A model generated the notes under the pieces. The model was given only the letters and a program-made list of their open reading frames with translations. It had not been told where the DNA came from and ran no database searches. A stretch of 64,000 nt of DNA, from NCBI RefSeq assembly GCF_027947575.1, contig NZ_CP116256.1:1426001-1490000 (forward strand), in the 5' to 3' direction. The stretch comes from Streptomyces rubrogriseus (GTDB taxonomy: Bacteria > Actinomycetota > Actinomycetes > Streptomycetales > Streptomycetaceae). Positions 36,574-44,198 of the stretch are shown one piece after another (position 1 is the stretch's first letter; each line of letters starts with the position of its first letter). Made by a program: the position numbers and the translations under genes.

Positions 36574-36604
36574 CGGCTGCCATAGGAGCTTCCTATGGCA
36601 GCCG
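36574..36604. promoter_or_regulatory. 14-bp perfect inverted repeat before the SDR pair
   Basis: CGGCTGCCATAGGA, then GCT, then TCCTATGGCAGCCG: perfect over 14 bp with a 3-bp centre. It is followed by AATTTCGTCTTTG. It lies 21 bp after the FMN reductase stop and 82 bp before the SDR start. Terminator and operator are both possible; the central AT part and tiny loop favour a protein-binding palindrome. Confidence 0.5.
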
Positions 36605-36685
36605 CTGCAATTTCGTCTTTGCCTCCCTTCAATTCCCGGACCTACCGTGTGGGGGTAATCATGCGAAGGTGAAAGGGAAAACGCC

Positions 36686-37453
36686 ATGGCCGTGACGGAA
36701 AACGTGTCGGAGAACAGGGAACTCGCGGGAAAGCGGGCCCTGGTCACCGGCGGCACGCGCGGAATCGGAGCGGCGATCGTCCGCCGGCTCCTGGAGGCCG
36801 GCGCCGAGGTGATCACGACCGCCAGGTCGGCGACGGGTCCGGCGCCGGAGGGTGCGCGCTTCGTGCAGGCGGACGTGCGGACCCTGGCCGAGGCCGAGGC
36901 GCTCGCCGGGGCCGCGCGCGAGGCGCTCGGCGGGGTGGACATCCTGGTCCACAACGCGGGCGGGGCGCGGCCCCACAAGGACGGTCTGGTCATCCCCGAC
37001 GAGGAGTGGCTGGACACGCTGAACCTGAACCTCCTCGCGTCGGTCCGGCTGAACTCCCTGCTGGTACCGGGCATGCGGGAGCGGCGCTCGGGGGCGATCG
37101 TGCACATCTCCTCCGCCGCGGTCGCGCCCCCGGCACCCCCGTTCCTGCACTACCAGGCGGCGAAGGCGGCGCTGGACAACTACAGCGCCGGACTGGCCGC
37201 GACGCTGGCCCCCTCCGGCGTCCGGGTCAACACCGTCAGCCCCGGCCGGACCTCCACCCCCGGCGGGGAGGAGACCCGGGAGCACTGGGCGAGCCTCGAC
37301 GCCGGTCCGGCCCCGAGCGGCACCGCCCCGCTGGGGCGCGACGGGCTGCCCGACGACATCGCCCACGCGGTGCTGTTCCTCGTGTCCGACCGGGCGGGCT
37401 GGGTGACCGGGACCAGCCTCGCCGTGGACGGCGGGGAATATCCCAGGGGCTGA
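36686..37453 (+). CDS. short-chain dehydrogenase/reductase (first of a pair)
   Basis: Classical SDR, 255 aa. TGGTRGIG near residue 21, HNAG in place of the usual NNAG near residue 92, VHISSAAV with the catalytic Ser, and YQAAK near 156-160. The C-terminus TGTSLAVDGGEYPRG is FabG-like. The ATG follows AAGGTGAAAGGG. A second SDR gene lies 62 bp downstream on the same strand, so a two-gene unit is likely, possibly regulated by the convergent LysR gene or through the inverted repeat at 36574. The substrate is unknown. Confidence 0.87.
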   Translation: MAVTENVSENRELAGKRALVTGGTRGIGAAIVRRLLEAGAEVITTARSATGPAPEGARFVQADVRTLAEAEALAGAAREALGGVDILVHNAGGARPHKDGLVIPDEEWLDTLNLNLLASVRLNSLLVPGMRERRSGAIVHISSAAVAPPAPPFLHYQAAKAALDNYSAGLAATLAPSGVRVNTVSPGRTSTPGGEETREHWASLDAGPAPSGTAPLGRDGLPDDIAHAVLFLVSDRAGWVTGTSLAVDGGEYPRG

Positions 37454-37515
37454 CATTCCCGGGGCGACCCCCGAAAAAAAAGAAGCTGGAAAAGTCTGCG
37501 AAAAGGGACTCGGAA

Positions 37516-38259
37516 ATGGGAATGTACAGCAACAGGAATGCCGTGATCACGGGTGGCGGCAGTGGAATGGGTTTCGCGATGGCGGAGCTGCTGGTGGCCG
37601 GCGGGGCCCGGGTGGTGATCACCGGCCGTTCGCAGGCCACGCTCGACGCCGCCCGGGAGCGGCTCGGCGAGAACGCGGTGGCCGTCCGGGGCGACGTGGC
37701 CTCACTGCCGGACCTGGACGCCCTCACCGACCGGGTGAAGGCCGAGCTGGGCACGGTCGACGCCCTGTTCGTCAACGCGGGCATCGCGACCCTCACGCCG
37801 CTCGACTCGACGACCGAGGAGGCGTACGACGAGCTGTTCGACATCAACGTCAAGGGCGCCTGGTTCACCGTGCAGAAGCTCGCCCCGCTGCTGAACACGG
37901 GCGCCGGCGTCGTCCTCACCACCTCGGTCGCCAATGTCATCGGCATGGCGGACACCAGCGTCTACGCGGCCGGGAAGGCGGCGCTGCGCTCGATGGCCCG
38001 CAGCTTCTCCCGCGAGCTGCTGCCCCGCGGCATCCGGGTCAACGCGGTCAGCCCGGGGCCCGTCGACACGGGAGCCCTGGACGCGGCGATGACCGCCGAG
38101 GAGGCCGAGCGGTTCAAGGCGGAACGGGTCGCGGACAACCCCATGCGGCGCTTCGGCACTCCCGAGGAGATCGCCCGGGCCGCCGCCTTCCTCGCCTTCG
38201 ACGCCACCTACACGACCGGCGCCGAGCTGGCCGTGGACGGCGGCGCCACCCAGCTCTGA
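37516..38259 (+). CDS. short-chain dehydrogenase/reductase (second of a pair)
   Basis: Classical SDR, 247 aa. TGGGSGMG near residue 12, NAGIAT near residue 88, LTTSVANVIG with the catalytic Ser, and YAAGK near 151-155. The C-terminus is TGAELAVDGGATQL. I used the ATG at 37516 (MGMYSNRN); ATG 37522 is the alternative. Its last 52 bp overlap antisense with the end of the LysR gene. The 62-bp gap from the first SDR contains an A-run (AAAAAAAAGAAG) that is unusual for this GC-rich DNA. Confidence 0.87.
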   Translation: MGMYSNRNAVITGGGSGMGFAMAELLVAGGARVVITGRSQATLDAARERLGENAVAVRGDVASLPDLDALTDRVKAELGTVDALFVNAGIATLTPLDSTTEEAYDELFDINVKGAWFTVQKLAPLLNTGAGVVLTTSVANVIGMADTSVYAAGKAALRSMARSFSRELLPRGIRVNAVSPGPVDTGALDAAMTAEEAERFKAERVADNPMRRFGTPEEIARAAAFLAFDATYTTGAELAVDGGATQL

Positions 38260-39137
38260 GCGAACCGGTACCAGGTCTCCTGGCGCAGGAACTCCAGCAG
38301 CGCCGTCTCCGCCGGGCCCGCGCCGGGCCGGACCGCGGCGACCACGGGCTGGGACACGGCCGGGGACACCGGGCGCACCAGGTGCTCGTGGCCGGGGGGC
38401 ACCGCGGAGGCCGGGACGAAGGTCACCCCGAGGCCGTGGGCCGCCCAGCGCACGGCCGTCGCCGTCTGGGAGACCCGGGCGACGGTGGTCGGGGCCAGCC
38501 CGTTCTCCCTGAGCACCTCCACCAGGACGCCGTCGAGCGCGCTGGCCGGGTCGAACCGCACCCACGGCTCCTGCTCCAGGTCCCGCAGCGCGACCCGGTC
38601 CGCGGCGAGCTGCGGGTGCCCGGCCGCCAGCACCACGACGAACTCCTCGTCACCGAGGTGGTGGCCGTCGTACAGGCCCTCCTCGCACGGTCCGGCCATG
38701 ATGGCGAGGTCCAGCACGCCGCCGCGGGCCAGCCGCTCCAGCTCGGTCGGGTTCGGCTCCTCGAAGACGGTGACCTCAAGGCGCGGGAAGCGGCGGCGCA
38801 GCGCGCTCAGGGCGCCCGGCAGCTGCCGCGTGCCCAGGCCCATCTGCACCGCGACCACCAGCTCTCCGGCCAGCTCCTCGGAGCCGGCCCGCGCCGTCGC
38901 CCGCGCCCGGCGCGCCGCGTTCACCGCGATCTCCGCGTCCCGCAGGAAGGCGCGGCCGGCCACGGTGGGCACCAGACCGGTCGGGGTGCGGGAGAACAGC
39001 TCCACGCCGAGGTCCCGCTCCAGGCCGCGGATCTGCTGGGACACCGAGGGCTGGGCGACGCGCAGCGCCTCGGCCGCGGCCGTCACCGAGCCCTCCTCGG
39101 CGACGGCCAGGGCGTACTCGAACTGCCTCAGGCTCAT
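38208..39137 (-). CDS. LysR-family transcriptional regulator
   Basis: A 309-aa regulator. The N-terminal winged helix reads MSLRQFEYALAVAEEGSVTAAAEALRVAQPSVSQQIRGLE, the standard LysR start, and the rest is a periplasmic-binding-like effector domain of the CysB/OxyR-like type (LVVAVQMGLGTRQLPGALSALR). It converges on, and overlaps by 52 bp, the SDR gene at 37516, an arrangement that gives no divergent target; the upstream neighbour on its 5' side is the M4 protease, transcribed in the same direction. The target is therefore unclear. Confidence 0.9.
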   Translation of the reverse strand: MSLRQFEYALAVAEEGSVTAAAEALRVAQPSVSQQIRGLERDLGVELFSRTPTGLVPTVAGRAFLRDAEIAVNAARRARATARAGSEELAGELVVAVQMGLGTRQLPGALSALRRRFPRLEVTVFEEPNPTELERLARGGVLDLAIMAGPCEEGLYDGHHLGDEEFVVVLAAGHPQLAADRVALRDLEQEPWVRFDPASALDGVLVEVLRENGLAPTTVARVSQTATAVRWAAHGLGVTFVPASAVPPGHEHLVRPVSPAVSQPVVAAVRPGAGPAETALLEFLRQETWYRFAQSWVAPPSTASSAPVV

Positions 39138-39218
39138 CGGCTCCCGTCCCGTCGTCGTTCGTGCTCCCGTCGCAAGCGTATGCGAGCGCGGGAGGGACGG
39201 GCGCCGGACGACCGAAGG

Positions 39219-40862
39219 TCAGCCCACGTTCACCGCGCTCCACGCCGCGCCCACCGCGGCGTACTCGGCGCTGTCGGTGCCGTACAGGTCACCGGCCGCG
39301 CTCAGGGTGGCGGCGCGGGCCCCCGCGTAGTCGGTGGACGAGGTCATGTAGACGGTCAGCGCCCGGTACCAGATGTCGCCGAGCTTGTCCCGGCCGATCC
39401 CCGAGACCGTGGAGCCGTCGCAGGTCGGGGAGTCGTACGCCACACCGCCCACGGTCCGCGCGCCGCTGCCCTCGGCCAGCAGGTAGGCGAAGTGGTTGGC
39501 GACGCCGGAGGAGTAGTGGACGTCCATGTCGCCCACCGCGGTGCTCCAGCAGTCGGCCGAGCTGCCGTCCCGGCTCGGCCGGTCCAGGTACCGCAGGGCG
39601 TCCCGGCCGAAGCCGTCCCGGACGACCTTCTCGCCGATTCTGTAGTCCCCGGGGTCGGCGGAATTGTCCGCGTGCCATTCCACGAGCGTGCCGAAGACGT
39701 CCGAGGTCGCCTCGTTCAGGCCGCCGGACTCGCCCGAGTACGCCAGCGCCGCCGTCTTCGACGTCACCCCGTGCGACATCTCGTGCGCGGCGACGTCCAG
39801 CGAGACCAGCGGCCCGAAGGTCGTCCCGTCACCGTCGCCGTACGTCATGCAGAAGCAGCCGTCGTCCCAGAAGGCGTTGTTGTACCGGGTGCCGTAGTGC
39901 ACGCGGTTGTACGAGCCCTTGCCGTCACCCGCGATGCCGCGGCGCCCGTGGACGTCCTCGTAGTAGTCCCAGGTGGCGTCCGTGCCGTACTGCGCGTCCA
40001 CCGCGGCCGAGGCGCGGTCGTCCGCGGCCCCCGTGCCCCAGTGGTTGTCGGCGTCGGTGAACGGCGTCGCGGGCGCCCGCACCAGGCAGATGGTGAGGAA
40101 GCACAGGTCGGTCCGGTTCTCCGCGTCGCCCGTGTACGTGCCGCCACGGGTCGGGTCCTCGAGCCGGTACGACGCCCCGGACGACGTCGTCTCCAGCGGC
40201 ACCGTGCCCCCGTACAGCGACTTCCCGTCGCCGGACGCCGACTCGACGGTGTCCCAGGCGTCGATGCGGGCGCCCGTGCCCGCGTCGGTCAGCACGGTGC
40301 GCGCGACCGGGTTGCCGAGGTGGTCCAGCGCCGCCGCGTCGGTGCGCCAGGCCAGCCTCGGGGTGCCGTGCAGGGCGTCGACGACCAGCTCGGGCCGGGC
40401 GGTGAGCTTCTTCAGCAGCTCGCCCGGATTGGCCGCGCGCAACGCGTTCGAGGCCAGGTCGGCGGCCTTCGGTGCCGACAGCTTCGGCGTGACGGTGGAC
40501 AGGGAGAGCGGGGTGTCCGTCGCGCGGTCGGCGCCGCGGAAGTCGCCGTCGGGGGCGAGGTGGACGACGAAGTCACCGCCCAGGACGGGGAGTTCGCGGT
40601 AGGTCCGGTCGTAGCGGACGTGCTGGGTACCGTCCTCGTCGACGATGACGTCGCGGACCTCGGTGTCCTGGTCGTCCGTCAGGCCCAGGGCGGTGGCGTG
40701 CTCCGACAGGGCGGCCGCGGCGTGGTCGAGGGCCGTGGCCGGGGTCGGGCGGCCGGTGGCCGCGGCGCCGGGGGCGAGGGCGGCGATCAGCAGGGTCGCG
40801 GTGGTGGCGGCGGTACCGGCCAGGGCGAGACGGGAACCTCTGACGTGCCGTATTCGGCTCAT
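39219..40862 (-). CDS. secreted M4 (thermolysin-like) metalloprotease
   Basis: Extracellular neutral zinc protease, 547 aa, with signal peptide (about residues 1-36), FTP/PepSY-type propeptide (to ~200) and M4 catalytic domain. HEMSHG at ~360-365 gives the HExxH zinc/catalytic site, and GGLNEATSD at ~381-389 supplies the third zinc ligand Glu. DVHYSSGVANHFAY near 455 contains the second catalytic His region. C-terminal M4 domain ends at the protein end; there is no PPC or P domain. The ATG follows GAGGAGATCG. Two perfect palindromes lie 57-86 bp upstream. It should contribute to extracellular protein breakdown. Confidence 0.93.
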   Translation of the reverse strand: MSRIRHVRGSRLALAGTAATTATLLIAALAPGAAATGRPTPATALDHAAAALSEHATALGLTDDQDTEVRDVIVDEDGTQHVRYDRTYRELPVLGGDFVVHLAPDGDFRGADRATDTPLSLSTVTPKLSAPKAADLASNALRAANPGELLKKLTARPELVVDALHGTPRLAWRTDAAALDHLGNPVARTVLTDAGTGARIDAWDTVESASGDGKSLYGGTVPLETTSSGASYRLEDPTRGGTYTGDAENRTDLCFLTICLVRAPATPFTDADNHWGTGAADDRASAAVDAQYGTDATWDYYEDVHGRRGIAGDGKGSYNRVHYGTRYNNAFWDDGCFCMTYGDGDGTTFGPLVSLDVAAHEMSHGVTSKTAALAYSGESGGLNEATSDVFGTLVEWHADNSADPGDYRIGEKVVRDGFGRDALRYLDRPSRDGSSADCWSTAVGDMDVHYSSGVANHFAYLLAEGSGARTVGGVAYDSPTCDGSTVSGIGRDKLGDIWYRALTVYMTSSTDYAGARAATLSAAGDLYGTDSAEYAAVGAAWSAVNVG

Positions 40863-40918
40863 CGATCTCCTCGGGACGGGCGCGCTTGCGGCACGCCTGC
40901 GGGCGCTGGTGCTGACTC

Positions 40919-40948
40919 GGATTCAAGAATCCGGGACATGACATGTCC
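40919..40948 (-). promoter_or_regulatory. two adjacent perfect palindromes upstream of the M4 protease
   Basis: GGATTC-AA-GAATCC (40919-40932) and GGACATG-A-CATGTCC (40934-40948) are both perfect and nearly abut. They lie between the nitrate reductase stop and the protease start. They look like operators rather than terminators because neither has a usable RNA loop. Confidence 0.55.
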
Positions 40949-40990
40949 ATAGCGCTCACGTGGAGATCATGGGAGGAGAGGATGACGCCG

Positions 40991-43243
40991 CTAGGACGTC
41001 ACCGTTTCCACCCGTACCGCGCACACCTTGAACTCCGGCATCCGCGAGGTCGGGTCCAGGGCCGGGTTGGTCAGGGTGTTGGCGCGGCCCTCGCCGGGCC
41101 AGTGGAAGGGCATGAACACGGTGTCGGGCCGGATGCCGGTGGTGATGCGGGCCGGTGCCACCGCCCGCCCCCGCCGGGACACGACCGCCAGCGGGTCGCC
41201 CTCGGCCGCCCCCAGCCGTGCCGCGAGCCGCGGGTGCAACTCCACGAACGGGCCCGGCGCGGCGGCGTTCAGCTCGGCCACCCGCCGGGTCTGCGCCCCG
41301 GACTGGTACTGCGACACGACCCGCCCGGTGGTCAGCAGCACGGGGTACTCGTCGTCCGGTTCCTCGGCGCTCGGCCGGTGCGTCACGGGCACGAAGCGGG
41401 CCCGGCCGTCGTCGGTGGCGAAGCGGTCGAGGAAGAGGCGCGGGGTGCCGGGGTGGGGCGCGGCGCGGAGACCGGTGCCGACGTCCGCGTCGCTGTCGCT
41501 GTCGCTGTCGGTGCCCGTGCTGCCGCTGCCCGTGGCGGTGCCGGTGCCGGTGCGGGTGTCCCTGCCGGGTCCGGGGCCGGTGCCGGTGGCGGCAGTGTGC
41601 GTGTCGTCGGCCGCCGGTTGCGCCGGGCAGGGCCAGAAGACGCCGTTCTCCTCCGCCAGCCGCCGGTAGTCGATCCCGGAGTAGTCCGCCGGGCCGCCCG
41701 CGCTCGCCCGCCGCAGCTCCTCGAAGACCTCCTCGGGATCGGTCGGGAACCCCTTCTCCACGCCGAGCCGCCCGGCCAGCCCGTGCAGCACCTCCAGATC
41801 GCCGCGCACCCCGTCCGGCGGTGTGATCGCGCGCCGCCGCAGCAGCACCCGGCCCTCCAGGCTCGTCGTGGTCCCCGTCTCCTCCGCCCACTGGGTCACC
41901 GGCAGGACGACGTCCGCGAGTTCCGCCGTCTCGGAGAGCACCACGTCGCACACCGCCAGGAAGTCCAGCGACCGCAACCGCCCCTCGACGTGCGCGGCCC
42001 GGGGCGCGGACACCACCGGGTTGGACCCCATCACCAGCAGCGACCTGACGTCCGTCCCCAGCGCGTCCAGCAGCTCGTACGCGCTGCGCCCCGGCCCCGG
42101 CAGCGCGTCGGGGTCCACGCCCCACACCTCGGCGACGTGCCGTCGCGCCGCCGGGTCGGTCAGCTTGCGGTAGCCCGGCAACTGGTCGGCCTTCTGGCCG
42201 TGTTCGCGCCCGCCCTGCCCGTTGCCCTGCCCGGTCAGACAGCCGTACCCGGACAGCGGGCGCCCGGCCCGCCCGGTCGCGAGGCACAGGTTGATCCACG
42301 CGCCCACCGTGTCCGTGCCCTTGGCCTGCTGCTCGGGTCCGCGCGCGGTGAGCACCATCGCCGCCTCGGGTGCGCAGAACAGCCGTACCGCCTCCCGCAG
42401 TTCGGGGACGGAGACCCCCGTGATCCGCTCCACGTACTCCGGCCAGTGCGCCATCGCCGCCGCCCGCGCCTCCTCCCAGCCGGACGTGCGCTCCTCGACG
42501 TACTCCTCGTCGACCCGGCCCTCGGCGACCACCAGATGCAGCATGCCGAGCGCGAGGGCGAGGTCGGTGCCGGGCCGGGGCGCGAGGTGCAGGTCGGCCT
42601 GTTCGGCGGTCCTCGTCCGGCGCGGGTCGACGACGATCAGGGTGCCGCCGTTCTCCCGCAGTTCGGTGAAGTAGCGCAGCGAGGGCGGCATAGTCTCCGC
42701 CGGATTCGACCCCACGAGGATCACGCACCCGGTCCTCGGGACGTCCTCCAGGGGGAACGGCAGCCCCCGGTCGAGCCCGAAGGCCCGCGTCCCGGCCGCC
42801 GCAGCCGACGACATGCAGAACCGCCCGTTGTAGTCGATCTGCGAGGTGCCGAGCACCACCCGGGCGAACTTGCCCAGCGCGTACGCCTTCTCGTTGGTCA
42901 GCCCGCCCCCGCCGAACACCCCGAGCGCGTCCGCGCCGTACCGCGCCCGCGTGCGCTCCAGGTTCCCGGCGATCCGGTCCAGCGCCTCGTCCCAGCCGGC
43001 CGGCACCAGCGCACCGTCGCCCGACCGCACCAGCGGCGAGGTCAGCCGCGCCCCCGGCGCCAGCACCGCCGCCGCCGTACGCCCCTTGCCGCACAGCGCG
43101 CCCCGGTTCACCGGGAAGTCCGTCCGCTCGGACACCTCGACGGTCCCGCCCTCGACGGGCGTCAGGTTCATCCCGCACTGCAGGGCGCAGTACGGGCAGT
43201 GCGTGGAGGTGGTGGCGGGATTGCGCGTGCCGGTGTTCTGCAT
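40991..43243 (-). CDS. nasA: assimilatory nitrate reductase, molybdopterin subunit
   Basis: Reduces nitrate to nitrite in the cytoplasm using Mo-bis-MGD and one [4Fe-4S] cluster. 750 aa. The cluster site is CPYCALQCG at ~16-24 plus CGKG near 51. Molybdopterin landmarks are ILVGSNPAETMPPSLRYF, VMGSNPVVSAP and the C-terminal dinucleotide-binding domain with LTTGRVVSQYQSGAQTRR near 640. Residues ~545-590 are a Thr/Gly then Asp/Ser low-complexity insert. The protein lacks a C-terminal BFD [2Fe-2S] domain, so a separate reductase is needed, probably that at 30901-32127. The ATG has no ribosome site; CAGGCT ends 7 nt upstream. A GTTAC-type box is placed as for the nir operon. Confidence 0.9.
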   Translation of the reverse strand: MQNTGTRNPATTSTHCPYCALQCGMNLTPVEGGTVEVSERTDFPVNRGALCGKGRTAAAVLAPGARLTSPLVRSGDGALVPAGWDEALDRIAGNLERTRARYGADALGVFGGGGLTNEKAYALGKFARVVLGTSQIDYNGRFCMSSAAAAGTRAFGLDRGLPFPLEDVPRTGCVILVGSNPAETMPPSLRYFTELRENGGTLIVVDPRRTRTAEQADLHLAPRPGTDLALALGMLHLVVAEGRVDEEYVEERTSGWEEARAAAMAHWPEYVERITGVSVPELREAVRLFCAPEAAMVLTARGPEQQAKGTDTVGAWINLCLATGRAGRPLSGYGCLTGQGNGQGGREHGQKADQLPGYRKLTDPAARRHVAEVWGVDPDALPGPGRSAYELLDALGTDVRSLLVMGSNPVVSAPRAAHVEGRLRSLDFLAVCDVVLSETAELADVVLPVTQWAEETGTTTSLEGRVLLRRRAITPPDGVRGDLEVLHGLAGRLGVEKGFPTDPEEVFEELRRASAGGPADYSGIDYRRLAEENGVFWPCPAQPAADDTHTAATGTGPGPGRDTRTGTGTATGSGSTGTDSDSDSDADVGTGLRAAPHPGTPRLFLDRFATDDGRARFVPVTHRPSAEEPDDEYPVLLTTGRVVSQYQSGAQTRRVAELNAAAPGPFVELHPRLAARLGAAEGDPLAVVSRRGRAVAPARITTGIRPDTVFMPFHWPGEGRANTLTNPALDPTSRMPEFKVCAVRVETVTS
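41489..41600 (-). repeat. simple-sequence tract within nasA
   Basis: Plus strand GTCGCT repeated three times then GTCGGT, followed by GGTGCC/GGTGCG-type hexamers. It codes for the low-complexity linker between the central and C-terminal domains. All units are multiples of 3 bp, so length changes would stay in frame. Confidence 0.8.
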
Positions 43244-43266
43244 GCCGCCCAGCCTGCGGCTGCCGT

Positions 43267-43294
43267 GTTACGCGACCGGGCGGCGCCCTGTTAC
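43267..43294 (-). promoter_or_regulatory. GlnR-like element upstream of nasA
   Basis: On the minus strand GTAAC (43290-43294), 18 nt, GTAAC (43267-43271), ending 23 nt before the ATG, the same distance as in the nir operon. The spacing between the two GTAAC elements is one base off the ideal 22. From GTAAC to ATG the two promoters agree at 22 of 31 bases. Confidence 0.55.
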
Positions 43295-43346
43295 ACGGCG
43301 GGGACGGCGACCTCCCCGCCCCCGCCGGGCCGCGGTGAGGGACGCG

Positions 43347-44033
43347 TCATCCGGCGCCGGCCAGGGCCCGCGCCACCCCCGGTTCCGTCGGTCCGAGGAA
43401 GTGCGGGTCCGGCTCGAAGACCGCGTCCAGTGCCGCCTTGCCCGCCGCGAGGATCTCCCGGGCGCCCCCGTAGTACCAGGTCACGTCGTGCTCGTCGTCG
43501 ACCCCGACGCCGTACGACGCCACCCCCGCCTCCTGGCACAGCGCGACCGCCCGGCGGATGTGGAAGCCCTGGCTGATCAGCACCGCCCGGTCGACGCCGA
43601 AGATCTTCTTCGCCCGGACGCAGGAGTCCCAGGTGTCGAACCCCGCGTAGTCGCTGACGATCCGCCCGTCGGGCACCCCGTGCCGGACCAGGTAGGCGCG
43701 CATGGCGTCCGGCTCGTCGTACTCCTCGCGGCTGTTGTCCCCGGTCACCAGCACCACCGCGATCCGCCCCGCCCGGTACAGCTGCGCCGCCGCGTCCAGC
43801 CGGTGCGCGAGGTACGGCGACGGCTCCCCGTCCCACAGCCCGGCCCCGAAGACGACGGCGACCTCGGTGCGCGGCACGTCGGCGACGGTACGCAGCCGGT
43901 CGTCCGTCACCACGCGCAGCCACGCGCTCGGCAGCAGCGCCAGCACACACCCGGCCACCACCACCCGCACCAGCCGCCGCTGTCCCTTCCGGGTGCGCGA
44001 CAGGCGCGGTCTGCGAAGTCTCGGGCGGCGCAT
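43347..44033 (-). CDS. YdcF/SanA-family membrane protein (DUF218)
   Basis: A 228-aa protein of the DUF218 family, related to SanA/YdcF, whose members affect envelope integrity and vancomycin tolerance by an unknown reaction. After a very basic N-terminus (MRRPRLRRPRLSRTRKGQRR) comes one membrane helix (VVVAGCVLALLPSAWL). The domain has VAVVFGAGLWDGEPSPYLAHRLDAA, VLVTGDNS and VLISQGFHIRRA, the three conserved patches. It lies between nasA (same strand) and the divergent chelatase gene. No link to nitrate use is evident. Confidence 0.85.
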   Translation of the reverse strand: MRRPRLRRPRLSRTRKGQRRLVRVVVAGCVLALLPSAWLRVVTDDRLRTVADVPRTEVAVVFGAGLWDGEPSPYLAHRLDAAAQLYRAGRIAVVLVTGDNSREEYDEPDAMRAYLVRHGVPDGRIVSDYAGFDTWDSCVRAKKIFGVDRAVLISQGFHIRRAVALCQEAGVASYGVGVDDEHDVTWYYGGAREILAAGKAALDAVFEPDPHFLGPTEPGVARALAGAG

Positions 44034-44138
44034 GCGGGCGGTCCCCTCCCCGGTCGGTTCCTGCCACCAGGGACGCCCGGGGAGTCCGTCCGGTTCGCCG
44101 CCCGCTCACACGGACGGCCCGGCGCCGTGTGAACCGAC

Positions 44139-44176
44139 GGAAAATCCCCGTGACATCCACGCAACGGGGAGGCAAT
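44139..44176 (+). promoter_or_regulatory. GlnR-like operator upstream of the chelatase
   Basis: GGAAA-N6-GTGAC-N6-GCAAC-N6-GCAAT, with exact 11-bp steps (44139, 44150, 44161, 44172). GTGAC and GCAAC match the consensus pair GTNAC/GAAAC at 5 and 4 bases. It ends 22 nt before the ATG at 44199; CACCCT (44187-44192) ends 6 nt before the ATG. Confidence 0.55.
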
Positions 44177-44198
44177 CTCCGGCCGTCACCCTCGTCCC

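Noticed and set aside
37480..37500. A-rich run between the two SDR genes as an insertion scar
   Set aside because: It is a short purine stretch in front of the second SDR and has no flanking repeats.
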